Of a stretch of DNA of 64,000 nucleotides, positions 26,907 to 35,183 are shown piece by piece. The position numbers and the translations under genes are program-made. Numbering within the stretch: position 1 is the first letter of the stretch; each line of letters opens with the position of its first letter. Origin of the DNA: Sphingomonas sp. Leaf21 (GTDB lineage Bacteria > Pseudomonadota > Alphaproteobacteria > Sphingomonadales > Sphingomonadaceae); NCBI RefSeq assembly GCF_916858675.1, contig NZ_CAKASM010000001.1:248001-312000 (forward strand), read 5' to 3'. The notes beneath the pieces are model-generated. The model was not told the origin of the DNA and ran no database searches. It worked only from the letters and a program-made list of their open reading frames with translations.

Positions 26907-27556
26907 CGCCGTCGCTCCACGAAACGCTCGACGGGATGCGCGAAAGCCCGGAGCTCATGCGGCGCGATCGTGAACCCTTTGGGATCGTCGGTGATCGCGC
27001 CGAGTTGGGTCCGGTGGCTGCGGATCAGCGACCGCTTCGCAGCCGCGCCGGACGGCATCACGATCGAGCGCATCGGGGCCGTGACCCGACCCTGCGGCGG
27101 CCAGACCCGGTAGGTCAGGTATCTCGGGCATGATCGAACCATGTCGAGGGCGTCCGCCACCGCACGGTGATCGGGATGGGCATCGCTGAGCGTCGGGCCG
27201 ACGAGCAGGTCGATCCGGCGATTGCGGGCGATCGCCCTGCCGATCGTGTATCGGCATCGTTCCAACCCTGCGGACAATTCTCCATCGGGCAGGCCAAGGA
27301 ACGTGACGTCGTCGCTTCGGACGCCGAGCCTGGCAAGTCCGTGCAAGCTTTCGCGTCGGCGAGCGGCGACCAGTCTGGCACGCGGCCATGAGAGGCTTGT
27401 CGGGTGGGATGCCGCACCGTCGCTCACGATGATGACCCGGACGGTGCTTCCCTGCCGACGCAGTGCCGCGATCAACGCCGCCGCACCGATGATTTCGTCG
27501 TCGGGATGCGGCGCGACGATCACCGCGAAGCGAACGCCTTTGAGCGTCAGTGTCAT
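26903..27556 (-). CDS. PIG-L family deacetylase
   Basis: A 217-residue LmbE/PIG-L zinc deacetylase. The metal-binding motif AVIVAPHPDDEIIGA lies near residue 14, and the second His cluster is SDAHPDHRAV near residue 133. The family removes N-acetyl groups from N-acetylglucosamine-type sugars in GPI, mycothiol, bacillithiol and antibiotics. The ATG (27556) overlaps the stop of the preceding gene by 4 nt and its own stop overlaps the methyltransferase start, so it is translated within the cassette. The substrate is unknown. Confidence 0.9.
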   Translation of the reverse strand: MTLTLKGVRFAVIVAPHPDDEIIGAAALIAALRRQGSTVRVIIVSDGAASHPTSLSWPRARLVAARRRESLHGLARLGVRSDDVTFLGLPDGELSAGLERCRYTIGRAIARNRRIDLLVGPTLSDAHPDHRAVADALDMVRSCPRYLTYRVWPPQGRVTAPMRSIVMPSGAAAKRSLIRSHRTQLGAITDDPKGFTIAPHELRAFAHPVERFVERRR

Positions 27557-28542
27557 AGCTTCGGGGTCAGCCCACCCTGGGCGACCGCACGGCCGACCCG
27601 CAAGCGTTGCGCGTCGGGGGCTGGCTGTCGCAGATAGACGGTCAGATCGGCGATGGCTGCCGAGAGCGGATGCGTCAGAAATTCGCCAGCCAGACCGACA
27701 GATTTCCTGGCCACCGCGATGGCGCGTTCCGCGATGGCGGCGACCGCCAGGCGAGCGGATGCGACTCGCGCCAGCCGCGCCTCGCCCTCCTCCTCGAACC
27801 AGCGCTTCGCCGTGCGCCGCACGATCGCGGCGGCTGCATCGGCCGACTGGAACAGCTCGGCCAGGCGTGCTGCCTGGAAGGGATCGTCGGCCCGGCCCGC
27901 GTCGATCAGATGGTCGCGGGCCCGGTCGAAGATGCCCGCAACGCCCCCGGCATGGACGGCAACGAACCGCAAAGCCCCACCGCTGAAATGCGGCTCCTGC
28001 GCATAGCAATCGGGTGGTCCGATCCGATCCCCCTCCAGGATGGGCGATCCACCCCAGCGGACACGGTGCGTTTCGGAGCGCTGCATCCCGGTTACCCGCC
28101 ACCAGTCTCGTTCGATCGACGGGATGGTCCGCGCAAGATCGAGCAGCAGCAATTGCGCGCCGTCCTGCGTATCGACGGTGACCAGCGCATGGGTCAGAAC
28201 GCCCGCTCCAGAGGCATAGCTCTTTCCGCCGCTCAGCCGGTTCGCGCTCAACACCAGCGGTTCCCCCGGAAGCCCGGCGTTCCAGACGCCCAGCATCGCA
28301 CCGTCCTTCAAAAGCCTGTGCAGACGATCCACCTGTTCGACCGAGCCATGCCGCCGGACGATCTGGACCGCATCGACATGGCCCTCGGCCAACCGGGCAA
28401 CCGGAAGATCCTCTCGCCCGATGCCATAGAGCGTCGTCAGCAGGGCGATATAGCCGTCGAAGTCGTACGGATCTTCAGGGGGTGTCTCGACCCACCGTGC
28501 CGCCGCGATGGTGGCGCGGAGCCTGTCAGCGACGGCGATCAT
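27553..28542 (-). CDS. Acyl-CoA dehydrogenase-like flavoprotein
   Basis: A 329-residue protein with an acyl-CoA dehydrogenase-like fold. The middle beta-domain has GVWNAGLPGEPLVLSANRLSGGKSYASGAGVLTHALV, and the C-terminal helical domain contains RLAELFQSADAAAAIVRRTAKRWFEE and SVGLAGEFLTHPLSAAIADLTVYLRQP. It is about 50 residues shorter than typical family members and the usual catalytic Glu position is not clear. It could oxidise an acyl chain, an amine or a sugar. It lies between GT2 and PIG-L genes with 4-nt overlaps at both ends. Confidence 0.75.
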   Translation of the reverse strand: MIAVADRLRATIAAARWVETPPEDPYDFDGYIALLTTLYGIGREDLPVARLAEGHVDAVQIVRRHGSVEQVDRLHRLLKDGAMLGVWNAGLPGEPLVLSANRLSGGKSYASGAGVLTHALVTVDTQDGAQLLLLDLARTIPSIERDWWRVTGMQRSETHRVRWGGSPILEGDRIGPPDCYAQEPHFSGGALRFVAVHAGGVAGIFDRARDHLIDAGRADDPFQAARLAELFQSADAAAAIVRRTAKRWFEEEGEARLARVASARLAVAAIAERAIAVARKSVGLAGEFLTHPLSAAIADLTVYLRQPAPDAQRLRVGRAVAQGGLTPKL

Positions 28543-29609
28543 GCTGCGATCCCGCAGGTCCGGAGTTCCATCATGGCCAGCATCTCCTCTGCCTCGGCCA
28601 GCGTCATGCTGGCATCATAGGACGGAGAGCCGGGTACGATCCGCATGGCGAAGGCCTCCGCATTGGGGCAGTCGCGCGCCACGCCCAGGATATGGTCTGC
28701 GGTCAGGCCGAGGCGCTCGCCGAGCGCGAACCGTTCGTCGACCCCGTCTATCACGGCGAAACTACGCCGGGCAGCCGCCTGTGCGGACCATTGCCACGCG
28801 GCGGCGCGCGGATCAGCCGTGCGGGGTGGCACGCCCGCCTCCAGCGCGCGCAGATCGTCGGCGAGTCCCCCGGTGGCGCGGCCGTCGCGACGCGACGATG
28901 TCGTGACCCGCATCGCCGCGTCGCGCCGAACCCGAAAGCCGTCGCGTGCGGCATCGTCGAGCAACGTCGCATCCTCACCCGAAGCCAAAGGCTTGAAGCC
29001 GCCCATTTCGCGATAGGTCGACGCCCGGATCGCCATATTCGCGCCGCCGCTGAAATGATGGGTGTCGCGGGCCTCCCACGCGACGGGATCGAGCGCCCGG
29101 CGATAGCGGTGAAGCCGGTCATAATAATGTTCGATCCGGGACTGCAGCGCATCGCCGCGCGCGCCCTGTCGCAGAATCCGACCGGCAACCGCATCCGCCA
29201 CGGCCGCCGCTCTGCGCCCCGCAACGATCCAGTCGGGCGCGGGGATGGTATCCGCATCGGTCGTGAACAGCAGTGCTTCGTTGCCGCCAAGCAGGTCGAG
29301 CGCCGTCGTCATGGCGGCATGGCGAGCGACGCCGGCATTTGGCGGCCCGCCCTGGTCGCGCGTGCCGACGATAAGCCGGTAGGGCAGATGCGGAGCACGC
29401 TGTTCGAGGAGGGCGGCACTGCGATCCGCGCAATTGTCCAGCAGGACGCAGACGGTCACCCTCCCCCAATCACCGGCCAACCCTGCCAACCCGGTCAGCA
29501 AATCTGGCAGTACCGCTTCCTCATTGCGGGCGGGGATGCAGATAAGGGCGGGCAAAGCGTCGGACAGTTTCGAACTCCTCGCCTTTCGACGACCCGCACG
29601 GCCCAACAT
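28539..29609 (-). CDS. Family 2 glycosyltransferase
   Basis: A 356-residue GT-A glycosyltransferase. The N-terminal ICIPARNEEAVL is the nucleotide-sugar-binding strand, LLFTTDADTIPAPDWI carries the D-x-D that binds metal, and the later GEDATLLDDAARDGF is the E-D acceptor motif. No membrane helices are visible, so it acts in the cytosol. ATG 29609 lacks a clear ribosome site; an AGGAG lies 7 nt before a CTG codon further in, so the start may be internal. It is the first gene of the coupled four-gene cassette. Confidence 0.88.
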   Translation of the reverse strand: MLGRAGRRKARSSKLSDALPALICIPARNEEAVLPDLLTGLAGLAGDWGRVTVCVLLDNCADRSAALLEQRAPHLPYRLIVGTRDQGGPPNAGVARHAAMTTALDLLGGNEALLFTTDADTIPAPDWIVAGRRAAAVADAVAGRILRQGARGDALQSRIEHYYDRLHRYRRALDPVAWEARDTHHFSGGANMAIRASTYREMGGFKPLASGEDATLLDDAARDGFRVRRDAAMRVTTSSRRDGRATGGLADDLRALEAGVPPRTADPRAAAWQWSAQAAARRSFAVIDGVDERFALGERLGLTADHILGVARDCPNAEAFAMRIVPGSPSYDASMTLAEAEEMLAMMELRTCGIAA

Positions 29610-29833
29610 GGACGATGGATCGCGACGGATGATGCCAACCTACGGCAAAGTCGAACGGAACGTCTTGCTGCACATCAATCGTTTCGCTGTCGGATTTCCT
29701 GTTGCCATCGGCCATGATCCGGCGGCCGAAAACCCCTGCGACGCGGCGGGCGTGACGGTTCGCGATGACGGGGTCGTGCCGCTCGCCACGTGCGGCGCGT
29801 CGCGATAGACGGCACGGGATCGCCGTTCGTCCG
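29610..29833. other. Gap before the glycosyltransferase cassette
   Basis: These 224 nt hold the likely promoter of the GT2 cassette on the minus strand, but no clear -35/-10 pair or operator. Small open frames exist on both strands with no family likeness or ribosome site. Confidence 0.4.
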
Positions 29834-31162
29834 TCAATCGGTCGTCGTGGCGCCGATCCGCACGTTCCGGTAGCGCGGGTTGAGGAGGTGGAAGACCAGG
29901 AGCGCGAACAGATATGCGACGCCGCAGGCGATGAAGAAGGGCTGATAGCTGCCGACCCGATCGAGCAGCACGCCCAAGGCCTTCGAGGCGATGAAGCCGC
30001 CCGTCGCCCCGGCAAAGCCGCCCAATCCGATCAGCGTGCCTTGCGCGAAACGCGGAAACTGATCGCCGGGCAGCGCGAAGAGATTGGTCGAGAAGCCCTG
30101 ATGCGCGGCGCAGGCGAGCCCGATCATCGCGACGGCGACCCAGATGCTGCTCGCCTGTGCGGCGAACATCACCGGCAGCGCGAACAGGGCGCACAAGAAC
30201 ATCGCCCGCTTGCGCGCTTGTCCCGCATCGCTGCCACGCTTGAGAAGTCGTGACGAATACCAGCCGCCGAGGATCGCCCCGACATCGGCCATGATGTAGA
30301 TCGCGACGAGCGGCGGCCCGAAATTCTTGAGATCATAGCCATAACGGCTGTGGAAGAAGTCAGGCAGCCAGAAGAGGAAGGTCCACCAGACCGGATCGAT
30401 CAGGAAGCGACCGATCATGTACGACCAGGCCTCGCGGTGCCGCATCACGGTCAGGAAGCCCGCACGTCCCGCCGTCTCGACCGGCTCCGCCTCAATCCAG
30501 GCCCGTTCCTCCGGCGTGATGCGGGGATGGGCATGGGGCGGGTGGTAAAGCCGCCACCATGCCGCCAGCCAGACGAGGTTGAACGACCCGGTGATCAGGA
30601 AGGCCCAGCGCCAGTCGAGCACCAGATCGGCGATGAGGAATCCGATCAACAGCGGCGTGATGACTGCGCCGACATTCGCACCCGCATTGAAGATGCCGAT
30701 CGCAAAGGCTCGCTCCTTCTTGGGAAACCATTGCGACGCGGCGGCGAGGGCCGATGGGAAGGTGCCCGCCTCACCAAAGGCGAGCGGTATGCGCGCGATC
30801 GCGAAGCCGGTCGTGGAGGTCACGAGGGGCTGGGCGAAATGCCCGACCGTCCAGGCCCCCATCGCCAGCAGATAGCCCGCGCGGGGCCCGATGCGGTCGA
30901 TCAGCCATCCGAACAGCAGGAATCCCAGACCATAGGCCACCTGAAAATAGCCGGTGACATCGCCGTAACCGCTGTTCGTCCAGCCATAGAGCGCGGTAAG
31001 CTGCGGCTTCAGCACGCCCAGCACCAGCCGATCGATGTAGCTGAGCACGACCGCCGCGAAGAGCAGTCCGCAAATGACCCAGCGGACCCGGCCGCGCGGC
31101 GGCGGCACGGCATGTGCCACCGTTTCGGGTGCGGTCGCAGCGGCGTCGGCGATCTCGCTCAT
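29834..31162 (-). CDS. MFS transporter, hexuronate/sugar-acid type (ACS family)
   Basis: A 442-residue major facilitator of the anion:cation symporter group (ExuT/GudP-like). It begins with a cytosolic tail then RWVICGLLFAAVVLSYIDRLVLGVLKPQL, the typical first helix with a YIDR block, and has GWLIDRIGPRAGYLLAMGAWT (motif A), GEAGTFPSALAAASQWFPKKERAFAIGIFNAGANVGAV and a central loop with AWIEAEPVE. It follows the D-mannonate dehydratase gene by 1 nt, so it probably imports glucuronate, mannonate or aldouronates. Confidence 0.88.
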   Translation of the reverse strand: MSEIADAAATAPETVAHAVPPPRGRVRWVICGLLFAAVVLSYIDRLVLGVLKPQLTALYGWTNSGYGDVTGYFQVAYGLGFLLFGWLIDRIGPRAGYLLAMGAWTVGHFAQPLVTSTTGFAIARIPLAFGEAGTFPSALAAASQWFPKKERAFAIGIFNAGANVGAVITPLLIGFLIADLVLDWRWAFLITGSFNLVWLAAWWRLYHPPHAHPRITPEERAWIEAEPVETAGRAGFLTVMRHREAWSYMIGRFLIDPVWWTFLFWLPDFFHSRYGYDLKNFGPPLVAIYIMADVGAILGGWYSSRLLKRGSDAGQARKRAMFLCALFALPVMFAAQASSIWVAVAMIGLACAAHQGFSTNLFALPGDQFPRFAQGTLIGLGGFAGATGGFIASKALGVLLDRVGSYQPFFIACGVAYLFALLVFHLLNPRYRNVRIGATTTD

Positions 31163-31163
31163 T

Positions 31164-32375
31164 TCACCAGCTCCACAGAGTGCCGTCCTCTAGCCGGTTC
31201 ACCGGCAGATAGGCGCGCTTATACGGATATTGCGACGCCAGTTCCTCATCCAGATCCACCCCCAGGCCAGGGGCGTCGCCGGGATGCATCATACCGTCTT
31301 CGAAACGATATTGGTGCGGGAAGACCGCGCCGGTCTCCTCCGTGTGGGGCATATGCTCCTGAATGCCGAAATTGGGTATCGACAGGCCGAAGTGGAGTGC
31401 CGCCGCCATGGTGACGGGCGACAGGTCGGTCGCGCCATGGCACCCCGTCCGAACCTGATACAGGTCGGCCAGCGCGGCGATCCGCCGCAAATGGGTCAGG
31501 CCGCCGGCATGGACGACAGTCGCGCGGATATAGTCGATCAACTGGTTTTCGATCAGGTGCTTGGCGTCCCAGATCGAGTTGAAGACCTCGCCCACCGCGA
31601 TCGGGGTGGTGGTGTGTTCACGGATCAGGCGAAAGGCGTCCTGATTCTCCGCCGGGGTCGCATCCTCGATCCAGAAGGGGCGATAGGGCTCGAGGTCCTT
31701 GCCCAGCCTTGCCGCCTCGATCGGGGTCAGGCGGTGATGAACATCGTGCAGCAGATGCACGTCCCAGCCCAGCGCCTCGCGCGCGGCGCTGAAGAGTTCG
31801 GGGACGACGCGCAGATACTTCTCGGTCGACCACACGCTCTCGCTCGGCAGGTCCGCATCGGCGGGCTCGTAACGCTGCCCGGCCTTGGCGACACCATAGG
31901 TCGCGGCGAGGCCGGGGACTCCGCATTGAAGCCGGATCGCCCGGTATCCTTCGTCGCGGTGCCGGATCGCGGTGGCGATCGTATCCTCGATGGTCGTGCC
32001 GTTGGCATGGCAATAGACCAGACAGGCCTCGCGCGCCGCGCCGCCGAGCAGCTGATAGACCGGAAGCCCCGCAATCTTGCCCTTGATGTCCCACAGCGCC
32101 ATGTCGACCGCCGCGATGGCGGTCATCGTCACCGGCCCGCGGCGCCAATAGGCCCCCTTGTAGAGGAACTGCCAGATATCCTCGATCCGATGCGCGTCGC
32201 GGCCGATCAGACAGGGAATGACATGGTCCTGCAGATAGCTTGCGACGGCAAGCTCGCGCCCGTTGAGCGTGGCATCGCCCAGCCCGGTCGTGCCATCGTC
32301 GCACTCGATCTTCAGCGTCACGAAATTGCGGCCCGGTGATGTGACGATAAGCCGGGCGGCGATGATCTTGGGCAT
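31164..32375 (-). CDS. manD: D-mannonate dehydratase (ManD, enolase superfamily)
   Basis: ManD dehydrates D-mannonate to 2-keto-3-deoxygluconate in glucuronate catabolism. The 403-residue protein matches the ManD layout of Novosphingobium. The catalytic Tyr/Arg loop is in [11 protein letters not shown] near residue 145, the metal ligands are Asp211 (HDVHHR), Glu237 (WIEDATP) and Glu263 (VGEVFN), and His213 is the likely base. The C-terminal barrel region has [20 protein letters not shown] and [13 protein letters not shown]. RspA-like homologues with low activity are an alternative, but context supports ManD. Its upstream gap has a LacI-type operator. Confidence 0.9.
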   Translation of the reverse strand: MPKIIAARLIVTSPGRNFVTLKIECDDGTTGLGDATLNGRELAVASYLQDHVIPCLIGRDAHRIEDIWQFLYKGAYWRRGPVTMTAIAAVDMALWDIKGKIAGLPVYQLLGGAAREACLVYCHANGTTIEDTIATAIRHRDEGYRAIRLQCGVPGLAATYGVAKAGQRYEPADADLPSESVWSTEKYLRVVPELFSAAREALGWDVHLLHDVHHRLTPIEAARLGKDLEPYRPFWIEDATPAENQDAFRLIREHTTTPIAVGEVFNSIWDAKHLIENQLIDYIRATVVHAGGLTHLRRIAALADLYQVRTGCHGATDLSPVTMAAALHFGLSIPNFGIQEHMPHTEETGAVFPHQYRFEDGMMHPGDAPGLGVDLDEELASQYPYKRAYLPVNRLEDGTLWSW

Positions 32376-32558
32376 TCTGGTTCCTTCAGGCGAGGCCGGG
32401 AGCGCCGGGCGCCACTGTGTCGATCATGATGTTGGGAGCTGGCATCGGTCGAAAGAGCGGCGCTCCGTAGGTGCGCGCGATCGAGCCCTCGCCCATCATC
32501 TGCCGCGTCACACGCCTCTCCTCTATCCAAAAGCCATCAGCCGACTTGCCAATTGGTC

Positions 32559-32572
32559 TGATAGCGATAACG
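32559..32572. promoter_or_regulatory. LacI-type operator between manD and GH67 genes
   Basis: TGATAGCGATAACG matches 9 of 10 fixed positions of the palindrome TGNTANCGNTANCA, known for the Caulobacter xylose regulator XylR. It lies in the divergent manD/alpha-glucuronidase gap. A partner site lies before the receptor gene. Confidence 0.5.
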
Positions 32573-32597
32573 TGCTGATCAGGCGTCGGCTTGTCAA
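32569..32597 (-). promoter_or_regulatory. Candidate manD promoter
   Basis: On the minus strand a perfect TTGACA (32597-32592) is followed after 17 nt by CACGTT (32574-32569), a weak -10. The operator overlaps the -10, so a bound repressor would block transcription. The leader to manD would be nearly 200 nt. Confidence 0.35.
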
Positions 32598-32623
32598 TTG
32601 GCGGCGTAACGGGAGAGAATAGC

Positions 32624-34717
32624 ATGACGAGCGCGCGCATCTGGCGGACGGTAATTGCTATCCCATTGTTCCTGAGCGCAAATTCTGCCGCAGCGGAAGA
32701 CGGTTACGCGCTATGGCTGCGTCACCCCGCAACATCGGTCGGACAAATAAATGTGAAGCGGTTAGGCGACTCCGAAACGATGCGGATCGCAGAAGCCGAA
32801 CTCCGCCGCGATCTGGCGGCGCCTACGCAACCGATCGTTCTCGCTTTGGCGACGATGCCTGCCGTGAAAGCGATGCGGCTGCCATTCGAAGGGCTAGGTG
32901 ACGAAGGCTATCTGGTCCGGACCGTCGCGATCGATGGGCAGCGCGTAACGCTGGTCGCGGGGAACAGCGACCGCGGCGTGCTGTACGGCACGTTCGCGTT
33001 GATCCGTCACCTCGCCACCGGGGGCTCCGGCGACGCAATCGACCTTCGCTCCGCCCCCAAGGTGCGGCTGCGCGTACTGAATCACTGGGACAATCTCGAT
33101 GAGTCGGTCGAGCGTGGCTATGCCGGTCAGTCGATCTGGGACTGGTGGACGCTGCCGGACTTCCGCGATCCGCGATACACCGACTATGCGCGGGCGAATG
33201 CGTCGATCGGGATCAATGGCACGGTCCTCAACAACGTCAACGCCAAGGCCGAGAGCCTGACCGCGCCCTATATCGCCAAGGCGGCTGCGCTGGCTGACAT
33301 ATTTCGTCCCTGGGGCATCCGTGTCTATCTGTCGGTGAAATTCTCGGCGCCGATCGAATTGGGCGGGCTCAAGACGGCGGACCCGCGCGATCCGGCGGTC
33401 GCGGCGTGGTGGAAGGCGAAGGCCGACGAAATCTACCGCACGATCCCCGACTTCGGGGGATTTCTCGTCAAGGCGAACAGCGAGGGCCAGCCTGGCCCGC
33501 GCGATTATGGCGCGAGCCATGCGGACGGCGCCAACATGCTGGCCGCAGCGGTCCGTGATCATGGCGGCATCGTGATGTGGCGCGCCTTCGTCTATGCCGA
33601 AACCGATCCCGAGGATCGCGCAAAGCAGGCCTATACCGAATTCAAACCGCTCGACGGCAAGTTCGCCGACAATGTTCTGGTGCAGGTGAAGAACGGGGCG
33701 ATCGACTTCCAGCCGCGCGAACCTTTCCATCCGCTATTCGGCGCGATGCCGCGCACGCCGTTGATGATCGAGTTCCAGATCACCAAGGAATATCTCGGCT
33801 TCGCGACCCATCTCGCCTATCTCGGCCCGCTGTTTACCGAGACGCTGGACGCGAAGACGGGACGAAAGCCGGGCGAAACCGTCGCCGACGTGGTCGATGG
33901 CCAGGCCGAACACCATAGCCTTTCCGGTATGGCCGGGGTCGCTAATATCGGCCGTGATCGCGACTGGAGCGGTTCGACCTTCAATCAGGCCAACTGGTAT
34001 GCCTTTGGCCGATTGGCCTGGGATCCGGATCTGTCCGCCGAAGCGATTGCGCGCGCCTGGGCTAAGCAGACCTTCGGCAACGACCCCCAGGTGGTCGATA
34101 CGGTGACCACGATGATGATGGGATCGCGCGAGGCGGTGGTCGACTATACGGGTGCGCTGGGGCTCGCGCATCTGGTGGCGACCAGTCACCATTACGGGCC
34201 GGGGCCTTGGGTCGCCGATCTGGCGCGCCCCGAATGGAACCCGGTCTATTACCACCGCGCCGATGCGACCGGGATCGGGTTCGACAGGACGGCTACCGGC
34301 AGCAATGCGGTCAGCCAATATGCCGGGCCCGCGGCCAAGGCCTTTGCCAAGGCGGACACGACGCCCGAGTCGCTGTTGCTCTGGTTCCACCACGTACCCT
34401 GGAACCGCCGCATGGCGAACGGCCGGACGCTGTGGGGAGATCTGGTCGCGCATTACGACCAGGGCGTGGCCTATGTTGCTGGCATGCAGCGGCAATGGGA
34501 TGGTTTGAAGTCAAAGATCGACGAGGAGCGCTGGCAAAAGACGGCCACCTATCTCGCCATCCAGAACCGTGAGGCACGCTGTTGGCGCGACGCCAGCCTG
34601 GCCTATTGGATGGCGGTCAACCACCTGCCCCTCCCTGCCGGGGTTCGTCCGCCCGAGCATGACCTTCCGTGGTACAAGGCACAACAGTTCCCGCTGGCCC
34701 CCGGCCAGGCGCACTGA
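32624..34717 (+). CDS. GH67 alpha-glucuronidase
   Basis: GH67 enzymes cleave alpha-1,2-linked (4-O-methyl)glucuronic acid from the non-reducing end of aldouronic acids released from xylan. The 697-residue protein has a signal peptide (IAIPLFLSANSAAAE). The likely acid is Glu287 (KANSEGQPGP), with Asp361 (GAIDFQPREP) and Glu389 (EFQITKEYLG); the spacing of 28 between the latter two fits the characterised Geobacillus and Cellvibrio enzymes. ATG 32624 has a GGGAGAG ribosome site. It is divergent from manD, whose product takes over mannonate downstream. It is probably periplasmic or outer-membrane facing. Confidence 0.93.
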   Translation: MTSARIWRTVIAIPLFLSANSAAAEDGYALWLRHPATSVGQINVKRLGDSETMRIAEAELRRDLAAPTQPIVLALATMPAVKAMRLPFEGLGDEGYLVRTVAIDGQRVTLVAGNSDRGVLYGTFALIRHLATGGSGDAIDLRSAPKVRLRVLNHWDNLDESVERGYAGQSIWDWWTLPDFRDPRYTDYARANASIGINGTVLNNVNAKAESLTAPYIAKAAALADIFRPWGIRVYLSVKFSAPIELGGLKTADPRDPAVAAWWKAKADEIYRTIPDFGGFLVKANSEGQPGPRDYGASHADGANMLAAAVRDHGGIVMWRAFVYAETDPEDRAKQAYTEFKPLDGKFADNVLVQVKNGAIDFQPREPFHPLFGAMPRTPLMIEFQITKEYLGFATHLAYLGPLFTETLDAKTGRKPGETVADVVDGQAEHHSLSGMAGVANIGRDRDWSGSTFNQANWYAFGRLAWDPDLSAEAIARAWAKQTFGNDPQVVDTVTTMMMGSREAVVDYTGALGLAHLVATSHHYGPGPWVADLARPEWNPVYYHRADATGIGFDRTATGSNAVSQYAGPAAKAFAKADTTPESLLLWFHHVPWNRRMANGRTLWGDLVAHYDQGVAYVAGMQRQWDGLKSKIDEERWQKTATYLAIQNREARCWRDASLAYWMAVNHLPLPAGVRPPEHDLPWYKAQQFPLAPGQAH

Positions 34718-34906
34718 CCGGCAGCTTTCCGACCTGGGGATCGACCGATGCAAAGGATTTGGTCGGGCCGATCTCGTCGCAGGCCATAGCGGCGCTAGCG
34801 TTGGCGGTGGCCAAATTGGGCGTTGCCGATTTGTCACGAGATACCGCTAAAGCAGAAATACGTTGCAGGCCGGAGCTACCCATGCTCCGGCCTAACCAAT
34901 TTGCAT

Positions 34907-34935
34907 TTGACTTCCAAACCAATAGGCCTGACGAT
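34907..34935 (+). promoter_or_regulatory. Candidate promoter of the TonB receptor gene
   Basis: TTGACT (34907-34912) is followed after 17 nt by GACGAT (34930-34935). The operator begins inside the -10, as expected of a repressor-controlled promoter. The ribosome site before the ATG is GAGAGGATACTGAG. Confidence 0.35.
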
Positions 34936-34945
34936 AGCGCTATCA
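34932..34945. promoter_or_regulatory. LacI-type operator upstream of the receptor gene
   Basis: CGATAGCGCTATCA contains the perfect palindrome GATAGCGCTATC and matches 9 of 10 fixed positions of TGNTANCGNTANCA. The preceding bases (CCAATAGGCCTGA) resemble those before the site at 32559 (CCAATTGGTCTGA), so the two regions share promoter architecture. Confidence 0.55.
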
Positions 34946-35183
34946 GCAATGCCGCGTGAGACGGTATGGAGGGGGAAGCGATATGGTTTCCATGGCGATA
35001 GCACCACCGGGTGAGCGGGATGCCGCGTGGGCGACATGCGCCCGACGAAGCGGCAACCGCGCCGGGACTGTCGGATACGCTCCCGCCATCAGCGTCTGAG
35101 CGCAGCGCCAATTTTCCCGATTTCATTCGAATAGCCCTGCATGCCGCGACGAACGGCAGCGGGACGACAGAGAGGATACTGAG

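Larger units (their letters stand above)
34718..35183 (+). other. 466-nt gap with receptor promoter and operator
   Basis: No convincing gene is seen. The right part holds a candidate promoter, a LacI-type operator and a long leader of about 240 nt before the receptor start. A weaker operator-like AGATACCGCTAAAG (7 of 10 fixed positions) lies at 34839-34852. Small open frames in the left part lack ribosome sites. Confidence 0.5.

Noticed and set aside
29640..29833. Small open frames before the GT2 cassette
   Set aside because: No ribosome site or recognisable composition on either strand; treated as intergenic.
34669..35014. Small plus-strand open frames in the GH67-receptor gap
   Set aside because: They overlap the GH67 end or the operator, have no ribosome site and no family resemblance.
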